Shown here piece by piece: positions 1 to 10,300 of a stretch of 64,000 nt of DNA. The position numbers were made by a program, and so were the translations under genes. Origin of the DNA: Plutella xylostella (Eukaryota; Arthropoda; Insecta; Lepidoptera; Plutellidae). The stretch is from contig NC_064004.1 of the NCBI RefSeq assembly GCF_932276165.1, positions 2,986,001 through 3,050,000 of the forward strand, in the 5' to 3' direction. Position 1 is the stretch's first letter, and each line of letters opens with the position of its first letter. The notes below the pieces were generated by a model. It saw nothing but the letters and a program-made list of their open reading frames with translations, did no database searches and was not told where the DNA came from.

Positions 1-1
1 C

Positions 2-1858
2 TGTAGGAAGGACTTAAAACGATTTCTTGGGACCGCTACATGGTACCGCCGATTCGTTCCAAACTTCAGTACCATCGCTGGCCCATTAAATAAACTAACT
101 TCGAGCAATAAAAAGGCTCCACCGTTTGTTTGGACTGACGAAGCAGATGTGGCTTTTAGAAAACTCAAGGAGTGTCTTGTTTCAGCGCCTGTTCTTGTCT
201 GTCCTGATTACAGCCTTCCATTCGAGGTCCACACCGACGCAAGTAATTACGGTGTTGGTGGCATGCTAACGCAAACCATTGATGGTGTGGAACGTCCTGT
301 AGCTTATATGAGCAAGTCACTGACAGGTGCGGAGAAAAACTACAGCATTACCGAGAGGGAGACGCTTGCTGTTCTCACCGCACTCGAACACTGGCGTTGC
401 TACTTAGAAAATGGGCAAACTTTTACCGTTTACACGGACCATTCTTCGTTAAAGTGGTTTCTCTCGTTAAATAATCCCACAGGTAGGCTCGCTAGATGGT
501 GTGTACGTCTCTCTTCTTTCAATTTCGTTATCAAGCATCGTAAAGGGGTTGATAACGTTATTCCAGATGCACTCTCACGAGCCATCCCTGTATCCGCCAT
601 CTCTACAGCGGATTCTTTCAGCAATACTAGCGATTCTTGGTACAAGAAGATGTATAGCTCTTGTTTAAATACGCCTTCTTCGCTACAAAATTTTCAAATT
701 CAGAACCATTGTCTCTATCGGTTGACAAAAAACATCAACAAAAGCCCCCTTATGTCAGAGTTTGCTTGGAAGGAGGTTGTTCCCAGTGAATTACGCGAGC
801 AAGTTGTCTCCGAGAATCACACAGAGCCGACAGCTGGTCATCTGGGCATATTTAAGACTTACCACCGCCTAAGCTTACGCTATTATTGGCCAGGTATGCA
901 TGCTGACGTGGTTAAGTTTGTTTCATCTTGTTCCGTGTGCCTTTCTCATAAACTACCCAACCACACCACTCTAGGCGAGATGGGACGGCCCAAGCAGTGC
1001 TCGCGTCCTTTTCAAATGATTTCGATCGATTTTGTAGGCCCGTTACCTTCTAGTAGGAAGCAGAACGCGTATTTACTGGTAGTGGTATGTTGTTTTTCAA
1101 AATATTGCATGATGTTCCCCATGAGAAGAGCGACAGCTGTTGGTGTCATAAAAAATTTAGAGGACAGTGTTTTCTTGGTACACGGTGTTCCCCAAACAAT
1201 TTTTTTGGATAATGGCTCGCAGTTTATTAGTAAGGAGCTTGAAGTTTTTTTCAAGAAATATAAGATACCTAACGTCTTCTTCACGCCCAAGTACACTCCA
1301 CAAGTCAACACTGTGGAACGCTATAATAAGACGATCGTTACATGCATCTCCGTTTTTATCGAGAACGATCATAGATCCTGGGATGTGAATTTGCCCAAGA
1401 TCCAGTTTGCCCTAAATAATTCTGTTAGTGAGGTTACAGGTTACACCCCTTCTTTCTTGGTCCATGGTCGAGAACTTGTCACTTGTGGTTCTCACTATGT
1501 AGACGCAGACTTAGGCAATGAGATTATATTTCTACCTCGGGACATCTATAGCGAAAACGTAGGTCACTTGTCAGGAATATTTAATAATGTACAGGCTAAC
1601 CTTTGGCGAGCGCACCAGAAGAACACTTCTCGTTATAACTTGAGACGTAAGCCAGCTGAATTTGACGTAAATGATATTGTTTGGAAACGCACTTATTTTC
1701 AAAGTGACAAAGACAGCTACTTCAGTAAAAAGTTGGCTCCAAAATTTACAAAATGTCGCGTTACAAGCAAGTTATCTCCTTTAGTTTACCAATTAGAAGA
1801 CATGAACGGTAAAGATCTTGGCAAATGGCACATCAAAGATCTTAAATTGGTTAGTTGA
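2..1858 (+). CDS. Ty3/Gypsy pol, 3' part: RNase H and integrase (cut by window edge)
   Basis: The reading frame is open from base 2, so this is the C-terminal part of a longer pol whose start lies outside the window. The first residues match the end of a reverse transcriptase thumb/connection. An RNase H domain follows (FEVHTDASNYGVGG, then YTDHSSLKWF). The integrase has an HHCC zinc-binding module (H near GHLG, paired Cys at SSCSVC) and a catalytic core with D in SIDFVGP, D in FLDNGSQF and E in TVERYNK. The ORF ends at DLKLVS with no chromodomain visible. The frame has no internal stop, so the copy is fairly young or still under constraint. Role: retrotransposon cDNA synthesis and integration. 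The Gypsy assignment comes from the RNase H-then-integrase order and these motifs; the clade is undetermined. Confidence 0.93.
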   Translation, partial: CRKDLKRFLGTATWYRRFVPNFSTIAGPLNKLTSSNKKAPPFVWTDEADVAFRKLKECLVSAPVLVCPDYSLPFEVHTDASNYGVGGMLTQTIDGVERPVAYMSKSLTGAEKNYSITERETLAVLTALEHWRCYLENGQTFTVYTDHSSLKWFLSLNNPTGRLARWCVRLSSFNFVIKHRKGVDNVIPDALSRAIPVSAISTADSFSNTSDSWYKKMYSSCLNTPSSLQNFQIQNHCLYRLTKNINKSPLMSEFAWKEVVPSELREQVVSENHTEPTAGHLGIFKTYHRLSLRYYWPGMHADVVKFVSSCSVCLSHKLPNHTTLGEMGRPKQCSRPFQMISIDFVGPLPSSRKQNAYLLVVVCCFSKYCMMFPMRRATAVGVIKNLEDSVFLVHGVPQTIFLDNGSQFISKELEVFFKKYKIPNVFFTPKYTPQVNTVERYNKTIVTCISVFIENDHRSWDVNLPKIQFALNNSVSEVTGYTPSFLVHGRELVTCGSHYVDADLGNEIIFLPRDIYSENVGHLSGIFNNVQANLWRAHQKNTSRYNLRRKPAEFDVNDIVWKRTYFQSDKDSYFSKKLAPKFTKCRVTSKLSPLVYQLEDMNGKDLGKWHIKDLKLVS

Positions 1859-3160
1859 TTTTATTAGGTTTTATTAAAAGTAGATTTAGTGCGGATTTTT
1901 TTTTGAGAAAAAAAATCCTTATGCAGCGAGCGGGGTAATGTAACGTTATTTATTTTACAACGTTACCTACTTCATTATTAAACTTAATTACCTAAATCCA
2001 TGCGCGAGCGAAAATGGTTCGTTTGCGCTTTGCTTCGCGGATCCCTAAAAAACTTGTCCAGCGACCGGTTCGACTCGCAGCGAGGCTTGGCCACTGCTAT
2101 TCGCCGCTGCGATTGTTAAACGTCTCGAGACCCTCGCTGAGTTTGTGCGTGCGCGCTTCTATCTCGTTCGCCAGCTCACCGTCACTAACGGCCGAGTCGT
2201 AAACATTACAATTACATAATTAATTAAAGGCAATTACGTACTTGTGTAATTAAATAAACTAAGTGTTGTACATGCAGTTCCCCACACTTCTTGGGTAAGT
2301 TGCGAACAGATACCTACTTATTTTTAGAGTTAGTTATTATTGTGCTATTGTAGTTCTAAATAGTGCTTGTACATATTTCGCCTTATCATATTTAATAAGT
2401 GAGCAAACGAGTAACTAGCTTTAATAGTGATAAGTTTTTAACTAATTTCTATCGCTTGCCGCTTGAAGAAGATTAAGATGGCGAGTGCCAAATATTGCTA
2501 GTCACTCACGATTGCATCATCCTCATCATACCATAATACTTTGTCGCATTATTTTTAAGCACTAAAGGTTCTGGTTAATGGTTATGACCCTTAGTATAGT
2601 TAGTTAGTTAAGCAATCCTAGTACATAATGATCATGTTGTAGTTAGTTTAGAAATATAGTAATTGTGCAGAACTCCCAGATAGTAGGTATAGTTATTAAC
2701 TTGTATTATTAATTTATTTTTGCATAACTCCGCTACTGATAACTTTCACCGCCACTTTCAAGCTTGTTGGGTTTCTTCTTCTTTTGCCTAACCAGTGTCG
2801 GTGAACCGTCCTATGCCGAAGGCTGGTAATAATGCAAGGGGTTTATTCCAGGGTCCGACGTACTGGTTGAGTACCTACTTACGACGGCACTGAGATCCGC
2901 CTGTCCACCACCGGGAATTAACTACGGAGCCGTTCGTTACCCACGACGCTTATTTACCGCCTCGAGAAGACGTCCCGTTATTCCTGGGCGGCTAAGGGGA
3001 GTACCTGACCGTAATAGCCGTACGGAGAGATTGAACCCGAGTGTAGGGCAACCCACGAAATTTAATAAAGTTATACGCTAAATTAAACTTAATTTTCTTT
3101 TATTTATTTTTTTACCCACCGCCATTTAAGAGCTAGCTGCGACAGCTGTTAAAACAGCTA
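1859..3160 (+). other. Gypsy 3' untranslated region and probable 3' LTR
   Basis: There is no coding content. A purine-rich stretch ending in AGCGAGCGGGG (about 1926-1936) is followed by TGTAACGTTATT from about 1939, which fits a polypurine tract and LTR start. An AATAAA-containing stretch lies near 2252, and a possible LTR end, CCCCACA, lies near 2286. A second AATAAA lies near 3063. The 5' LTR is outside the window, so the LTR borders cannot be confirmed by pairing. Confidence 0.4.
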
Positions 3161-3280
3161 TACAGGGTGTTGCAAAAAGGGTATGCCAAGCCGAAAGGGG
3201 GTGACTCAGGGGGTCATCCTGAACAACTTTTGTTCTACGAGTTTTAAAAATTCACGAAACTCTTTTTGCAACACTCTCTA
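3161..3280. mobile_element. TACAGGGTGTTGCAAAAA MITE, copy 1
   Basis: Short element with inverted ends TACAGGGTGTTGCAAAAAG and CTTTTTGCAACACTCTCTA. It belongs to a family also present at 5248, 20894, 26501, 37424 and 43189. The TA at both ends is consistent with a Tc1/mariner-type target. Confidence 0.7.
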
Positions 3281-3410
3281 TATTATTATCGTAAATACAA
3301 ATACAAATACAAATTAAGTGTGCGATTGCGTGATAATTCTTGTTCGAAGTTCGTCGAGTTGTAGGTAGACCCAAAGAGCTTATAGAAGCACGTTAACGCT
3401 ACGAGTTGAG

Positions 3411-3580
3411 TCTATATCATCATCAGCCTATAGCAATCCACTGCAGGTCGTAGGCCTCTCCCAAAGCACGCCACTGGATGCGATCTTTAGCTTTCCGCAT
3501 CCAATCATAACCAGCCAACTTTCGCAAGTCGTCACCCCATCTATTCGGAGGGCGTCCCACACTACGTTTGCCTAGTATGT
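3411..3580 (-). mobile_element. LINE 3'-end fragment
   Basis: Begins with a short ATC repeat, then runs through CCTATAGCAATCCACTGCAGG and AGGCCTCTCCCAAAGCACGCC. Near-copies lie at 30186-30360 and about 46480-46570. On the minus strand this matches the 3' coding end plus (GAT)n tail of an RTE-type LINE (compare 61863-62257). Confidence 0.6.
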
Positions 3581-4008
3581 ATACGCGCTTTCAAATACAA
3601 GCTTATACGCGCGTATTAACACGCTAGACTGAAACCGCTCTAAAAAGGAGAAAGAAAGGAAGAAAGAAAGAAAATTCAAATAAAATTAAAAAGTGTAGAA
3701 TGAAAAAATGCCAAAATGGAACAATCTCAGCATTTGCTATAAGTAGTGGCCAACGTTACAGCGCTGTAGGCCCTAGACCGTCAAATCTAGGTCTTGCGGA
3801 TCAACAGGGTTTGTCAGTGTGAAGCCAGCCTTACATCTAGCCTGCAAGAGGCAGGTACTGTAGAGATCTCATCATCCATAACACTCTGACTTACATGTAG
3901 ATCTTAATTCCTACTCGTTACGGACTCAATTTGAATGGCAAAAGAAAATTATAGATTTCTGTATTCCACTGTACATTGCCTCTGCCGGTTCCGTATTACG
4001 TAGTTAGT
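3581..4008. other. Gene-free flank of the Polinton
   Basis: Contains a short (GAAA)n-like purine tract near 3645-3672. I see nothing else recognisable in it. Confidence 0.6.
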
Positions 4009-4014
4009 ATCCTG
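4009..4014. repeat. Polinton target-site duplication, left
   Basis: ATCCTG directly precedes the left TIR. The identical hexamer follows the right TIR. Confidence 0.95.
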
Positions 4015-4384
4015 AGTAGTATGAAATTGGGCATCCTGGCTCACGGTCTTTCAAACATAATTGAAGTTTTAGTTTTCAGTTATATGTGAATAGATCAACT
4101 ATAAGCGCGCATGAGAGGCGCTCTCCGAGCGCCTCTTGCGCGCGCCATGAGTCGATCTATTCACATATAACTGAAAACTAAAACTTCAATTATGTTTGAA
4201 AGACCGCGATCCAGGATGCCCAATTTCATACTTTTATTATAAATCATATTAATTTAAAAACGTAAATTATAAACTTTAACATTAATTGAACCTAGGCTAG
4301 GCTAGAATTTTAATTGCTACCTTATTCAATCAATACCTACATACTCGATATTACTTCTTATCTGTAAAGAGTTGATCTATTCAA
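4015..4384 (+). repeat. Polinton left terminal inverted repeat with internal palindrome
   Basis: A 370-bp repeat pairing with 18189-18565. Its outer part (about 4018-4230) is itself a palindrome: the sequence from GTATGAAATTGGG to ATAGATC recurs inverted, ending in CCCAATTTCATAC. The centre is GC-rich (GAGGCGCTC/GAGCGCCTC). The inner part contains direct CCTAGGCTAGGCTAG motifs. In Polintons the TIRs serve as integrase substrate and protein-primed replication origin. Confidence 0.95.
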
Positions 4385-4652
4385 AGGACTAATTTAAATT
4401 CATATTAATACCTACTTATATACGGACACTATACTAAATGTTAACAATAACTGATTAACGGATACACTAGAACTCCAATTAGTACTTAATTCAATCAATA
4501 CCTACAACTATTAAATTATTGCTCATGCATAACGATAGTTGATATATTCGATATATTCATTTTTATTGCGTTGGAATGAGTGTCATTGCTATGATGTGAA
4601 TAAATACATAATAGGTGTAAAATTAAATAATTAAATCAGTTGCACAGAAAAC

Positions 4653-4658
4653 TTTATT
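4653..4658 (-). terminator. Poly(A) signal for the 110-aa minus-strand gene
   Basis: AATAAA on the minus strand, about 60 bases after the stop codon of the leftward gene. Confidence 0.5.
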
Positions 4659-4716
4659 TTCTAAACCATTGTTTAAACACAACACTTTACAATTATTTGC
4701 CCATAAAAATATAGTT

Positions 4717-5164
4717 TTAGAAATATCCGGTTCTATTTTCAGCTGCTAAATTGTCAGTAATTTTAGAAATCAAATCTTGAGCACTTTTGTAAATTTCATC
4801 CTTGAAAAGGTTTTTCACAATATGCTGGCAACAAATATCAGCATTGCACTTGCATATACCTTCACCTTTTAATCTTTCAGCATCATATATTTCTAGCTTG
4901 ATTACTTTATGTCCTTCCATAGGCATTTTGATGTGTGAATAAATAATACTTTCTAATTTCCTCCTTCTTAGGTTGGAGTTTTCACCACCTTGTTTTGCAA
5001 GGATATGATCTGGTGCAATGAAATTGAACATCGAACCCGAATCCTGAAACATGAAAAAATAATACATGTTATCCATTTATCCATTTATAAGTAGGTAACT
5101 TACTAATAAACATAAAAAAATTACAATATAGATCCAACGAAACAAAAAAAATACTTACAGACAT
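4717..5164 (-). CDS. Spliced Polinton gene, 110-aa Cys-containing protein of unknown function
   Basis: Two exons on the minus strand. A 6-nt coding exon (5164-5159, Met-Ser) is followed by a GTAAGT donor at 5158. After a 115-nt intron comes the acceptor TTTCAG at 5044, and exon 2 runs from 5043 to 4717 in the same frame. The protein is about 110 aa. Reading back through the intron instead would give an N-terminus encoded by intron sequence, so I prefer the spliced start. Residues ICKCNADICCQH form a compact Cys cluster that could bind metal. There is no signal peptide or membrane segment. I do not recognise the family. It diverges from the 228-aa gene across 5165-5768, which suggests a shared bidirectional early promoter; a MITE now sits there. 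Confidence 0.6.
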
Positions 5165-5768
5165 GATGATGTGTTGACACGTCCGTCCTCTCTTTACGAA
5201 CAAAATTATGAGTATAAATATTATTTTTGCTTTTAGAATATCCAACATACAGGGTGTTGTAAAAGTGGTATAGTAACCCCCAGAGCGGATGACTGTGGGT
5301 AATCATTCTGAACCACTTGTTCTACGATAAATAAAGTAGTCGTAGTACGGGTTAGTCACCCCTTTTCTTCTTAAGTACTATCCTTTTTTAACACTCTGTA
5401 TAAAATAAAGCTCTAAAATCTGTTCGTTCTTATTCTTTTACTTTCCAAAATTCGAAAATAAATAGCAAGTAAACCCTGGGTTAGTTACTAGTATTGTCAA
5501 AGTATCGAGTGCCGACTAATTAGGATAAAATGCTGACTCAAAAACACGTGTGGTACTGCACACTACAACAGTCCATGCATCTCTTTTTACGGGCAATTGT
5601 GACGTCGTACTCTCGTTCAACAGAAGCTAAACACATGTACAATGCAAAGTTTACTTATAGGGGTGAAATGGCGGGAGTGATTCATTTTTTTCGTCACCGG
5701 CTACCTGGTTTATCAGATCAGTCAATCAAAAGAAAACTTGTGTTTTATCACTCCAGTACTTATTGAAA
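5165..5768. promoter_or_regulatory. Divergent promoter region of the two spliced left-end genes
   Basis: It lies between the start codons of the leftward 110-aa gene and the rightward 228-aa gene. Both genes have a donor site right at their start codons, so their 5' UTR exons must lie here. A MITE occupies 5248-5400. The open stretch at 5530-5766 is probably untranslated leader; it resembles no protein I know. No clear TATA box is identified. Confidence 0.4.
5248..5400. mobile_element. TACAGGGTG MITE nested in the Polinton
   Basis: Inverted ends TACAGGGTGTTGTAAAAG and CCTTTTTTAACACTCTGTA with TA at both borders. Same family as 3161-3280 and 20894-20997. It inserted into the leader/promoter region, after or during the life of the Polinton. 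Confidence 0.7.
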
Positions 5769-7095
5769 ATGTAAGTATTCATTATTAAGGTTCTTTTAAT
5801 TACTTGAATTATCGAACCAGTTATACAATAAGCGTATGAAAACTAACGTTACTCATTCTTTATTTTAGGGCAAGCGCAAGTCGAGCTGACATCATTCTGA
5901 GCCCTGAAGAGAGCTCCTCGAGCAGCAGCAGCAGCAGCAGCAGCGAGAGCAGCGCCAGCAGCCGGGAGGCGTCGCCGGTGCGAGTGGCCGACCCACCATC
6001 CTCATCATCTGCTAAGAAATCTAAGAAAAGGAAAACGGAGAAAGAAAGAAAGCCTGCTGCCCCCGCTAAAAAACGGTGAGTAATTGAATGCTCAACTTAT
6101 TTAAATAGTGACATAAATTTAATTATGGGTATTTTAAATGAAAATTGGTACTAAATAATCAAGCAGTTTTATATTAATGGTAGTGAATTTTTACTATGTC
6201 CAAAGAAATAGTTTATTATTAGAAAATACTACTTTTTATACTATTCGTTTTAAAATAACTTTTTTCAATCGAAAATATTTTTCGAATACGTTAGTTCTTA
6301 GTTTATTTGTTTTGTTTATCATGTTTTTTAATTGTCCACTTTCAGTGATATAAAAAGTTATAAAGAGAATTATTAAAACAAGTTCATTTTAAAAGTATGA
6401 TATTACAAAACATACTGTATTAAAGTTGTTTATTATTATAGATAATTTAATGTTTTATATAAAAAATAATTTTAAATGATCTATTTTCTGTAATATACAG
6501 AATTTTTAGTAAAAGTAAATATATTTTAAATTGTTTACGTTCGTATTATAGAGTATTCCGAGAAAGGTAATCATTAGAAGAATATATTTTTAATACCAAA
6601 TTATTTTTGAATTACAGGTCTAAGAAAGAAAATACAGAAAAAACTTCAAAGAAACGGGATGGAACTACTAAGTTGAAGAAAGAAAACCAAGTGAAGGCTG
6701 CAACGCAACTTGAATCTCGACCGAGTACTTCATTGAAAACCACAGCTAAGGACATTATGGGCGTAGATTCGGATATAGATGAGGACTTATTGAACAATGG
6801 TAAAAAAAGTGACTTAATCTCATATTTTAGTCGGCGTGTGGCTAATGGTATATCTAAACAAACCCATCCCGATTTGCAGGGTACCCATTTTATTGACTTG
6901 AAACTTTATATGTGTAGCGAAATTGAAAATGTAAGTCCGATGAATAGGTGGCGTCATTCAATTGTGACTGTAAAAGCAAAATCGAATGACGATTCAGATG
7001 CTTGGAAGTATTTAATTAAGTTTTTACAGGAGATTAAGAAAGATTTTAAGGATTCTCCTGTGACTTATGTTAGCTCATATAATCAGAATAATTAA
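5769..7095 (+). CDS. Spliced Polinton gene, 228-aa Ser-rich/basic protein
   Basis: Three exons. The first two bases of the start codon (AT, 5769-5770) abut a GTAAGT donor. The acceptor TATTTTAG at 5861-5868 supplies the G at 5869. Exon 2 is 5869-6075 (donor CG|GTGAGT). Exon 3 is 6618-7095 after acceptor ATTACAG, and the frame is kept: 687 nt in total, including the stop. Exon 2 encodes a run of about ten Ser and then Lys/Arg-rich segments resembling nuclear localisation signals. Exon 3 continues the Lys-rich region and then a folded-looking C-terminal domain (FIDLKLYMC, WRHSIVTVKA, WKYLIKFLQEI). Exon 2 is markedly GC-rich compared with the rest of the element. Family unknown; a nuclear, nucleic-acid- or chromatin-binding role is only inference. 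AATAAA lies near 7210. Confidence 0.65.
6076..6617 (+). other. Intron 2 of the 228-aa gene
   Basis: Starts GTGAGT and ends ATTACAG. It is 542 nt, AT-rich, with no coding content. Confidence 0.65.
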
Positions 7096-7290
7096 AATAT
7101 ATTATCATTTTATTCATAATAATTAAAATGTATTATTTTTCAATTTACTTAATAATTATACAGTTCTACATCTTATTTAACCAAATATTAACTATTTACT
7201 TACTCGTTTAAATAAATATAATCCTTATAACTTACTCTTATTACAAATAAAAATAAAATACAATTAACAGTATCTTTATGTTTTTCTTTC

Positions 7291-7312
7291 AGGCACTCAC
7301 CTTATCCCCAAT
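7291..7312 (+). other. Splice-acceptor-like site before the DNA polymerase start
   Basis: TTTTTCTTTCAG ends at 7292, 20 bases before the polymerase ATG. It fits an intron in the 5' leader, as in the two upstream genes. The matching donor is unknown. Confidence 0.4.
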
Positions 7313-10300
7313 ATGACCGAAAACATTATTAAGATTGATAATGGTTTATATTTATGTTCCAAATGTAACATTCATCTTAAGAAAAGTAGTTTAAAATGTC
7401 ACTTCAGAACAAACTTACACAAAAAAAATTGCTTATTGTCGAGTCAATTCAATAATGTCAACATAATTGCCACTGCTTTCAGAGAAAGAATAACTTCTTA
7501 CCGAATAAATCCGACAGAACTGTCATGTGATGGTCTTGAACAGTTTATTAGTTCAAATGAAAGTACTATAACAGAATTAATCAACTTGTCCTTAATCAAG
7601 CATAGGGCGCTCAAAATAAATTTTGAATTATTTGCTTATTTTATGTTACCCACTTCTGAAGAAAAACAATTAAAATCTTTCAACACAAAATTCGTTGCTG
7701 TTTTTCAAAATGCTGACTTAAAAGATCTTTATTCAAAGAGTAGAGAAATATTTTCCCAAAAAATGACTGAATTTCAGCACTGTGAATCTGGTTGGTCATT
7801 TATTTCTGTAAGCCATTTAGAAGTTAACATCAATAGATACTCTCCCCTTAGAGGTGGTAGTAGTTATTTAGAATTGCCACAAGCAATTAGAAGCACTAAG
7901 AGCTGTTTAAATATAAAAAATAATGATGATCATTGCTTTGCCTGGTCAATTGTAGCTGCATTGTTCCCCTGTAATAAAAATGCGAATCGAACTAGTTCGT
8001 ATCCGTGTTACTCATCAGTTTTAAATGTGAAAGGTATGAATTTCCCTCCATCACCGAATGATATTAAATTATTTGAAAAAAATAACGCTAATTTAAGTGT
8101 GACTATATACGGTTTAGATAATAAAAATCAGATTACAGGACCGTTATACTTAACAAATCAAAGAAAGATAAATCATGTAAATCTACTATATTTTCAGGAA
8201 GGTTCTAAGGGACACTACTGTTTAATAAAAGACTTAGTAAAATTAACACGGAGACAGATAAGTAGACATCACGGTAAACCGCACTTTTGTGAAAACTGTC
8301 TGCAGTTCTTTGTTACAAAAGAAAAATATGATTCACATGTTTGCTCAAAAGTTCTAACTGTTTTACCTAGCGAGAACACAAAAATTACGTTCAAAAACTA
8401 TGAGAGGCAACAGAAAATAAATTTTGTCATATATGCTGATTTTGAAAGTTTATTATTAAATCATAGTGCTAAAACCTCTAAAAATACAAGTCAGTTTAAA
8501 CAACATCAACCGTCATGTTTTGGATACTATGTTTGTTGTTCCCATGACTCAAGTTTAAATAAATATGTTTCATACAGAGGTGAAGACTGTGTTAAAGTAT
8601 TTATTGACTACTTAATAAGAGACGTGAAATATATTTCAAATATAATTAATGATAAAAAACCAATGACCCCCTTAACAGAGAAGGAAAAAGAACTATTTAA
8701 TTCAGCTAGTCGCTGTCATATTTGTAAACAGTCTCTGATACTTGATAAAGTCGCTGATCATGATCACATTACTGGTAAATTCAGAGGAGCTGCACATTCT
8801 CAATGTAATTTATTATACCGTGTTTGTCCATTCATTCCAGTATTTTTTCATAATCTTTCAAATTATGATTGCCACTTGTTTATAGCTGAATTAGCCAAAT
8901 ATCCCGGTGATCTAAAGATTATACCGAAAACGAAAGAAAAATATTTAACAATAACCAAGTACTTAAAAGATGTAAAAAATCCATCATCTTCTATTCAAAT
9001 TAAATTTTTAGATTCATTTCAGTTTTTAAGTTGCAGTTTAGATAATTTAAGTAGAAATCTTACAAATGAGGATTTAAAACACCTATCACATGAGTTTAAA
9101 TCAAAAAAGCAATTAAAACTTCTTAGACAAAAAGGTATTTACCCGTATGATTACATCGATTCATGGATAAAATTTGATGAAAAGTGCTTACCTCAGAAAA
9201 GTAAGTTTTATAATACTTTAACCGAGTCCCACATAACTGATGAAGAGTATAACCGTGCTCAAAATATTTGGAATACTTTTCATATTAAAAATCTAGGAGA
9301 ATACACAGACATGTATCTGAAATGTGATGTTTTATTATTGTGCGATGTTTTTGAAAAGTTCAGGCATAGTAGCCTTCAGTATTACGGACTTGACCCTGCG
9401 TATTATATAACATCTCCGGGGTTAAGCTGGGATGCTATGCTTTTATATACAGGCGTTTCTTTGGATTTGATTCATGACTTGGAAATGTATGAATTGATCG
9501 AAAAGGGTATACGCGGTGGGCTAGCTCAGTGCTCGTTAAGGCATGCTGAAGCAAACAATAAATATATGGCAGAATATGACAGTTCAAAACCTTCTACTTA
9601 TCTAATTCATTTAGATTGTAACAATTTGTACGGTCATGCAATGATGCGAAAATTACCCATGTCTGAATTCAGATTTTTATCACAAAGTGAAATTAAAGAA
9701 CTGAATATCATGAGTGTATCAGATAATGCCGATTTTGGTTATATATTGGAAGTTGATATGACTTATCCCTGTTATTTACATGAATCTCACAGTGATTTGC
9801 CTTTTGCAGCGGAAAAACATGTTCCTCCTGGTGGAAAGACTGCAAAACTCATCGCAAATTTATATGATAAATTTAAATATGTAATCCATTATATACATTT
9901 AAAACAGTGTCTAATGAATGGTTTAATATTAAATAAAATTCACCGGGTTATTCAGTTTCGACAAGATAATTTCTTAAAAAAGTATATAGACCTTAATACA
10001 CAATTACGTCAGGAATCTAATTCAGAATTCGAGAAAGATTTTTTTAAACTATTAAATAACGCTATTTTTGGTAAGACTATTGAAAATAGGAGGAAACAGG
10101 TGGATATTAGATTAGTGACATCTTGGAGGGATACATGTAATAAAACGAACAGGCTAGTAGGAGCTGAAAACCTGATTTGTAAACCAAATTTTAAAAGTAT
10201 CTCCATATTTTCAGAAAACTTTGTAGCCATCCAATTAGCGAAAGAAAAAATATTGCTGGATCGACCAATTTACATCGGATTTTCAGTGCTTGAATATGCA

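Noticed and set aside
5121..5306. 61-aa minus-strand ORF
   Set aside because: It overlaps the nested MITE and intron, in a different frame from the spliced gene.
5530..5766. 78-aa ORF before the 228-aa gene
   Set aside because: It ends just before the splice donor and matches nothing known to me; more likely leader sequence.
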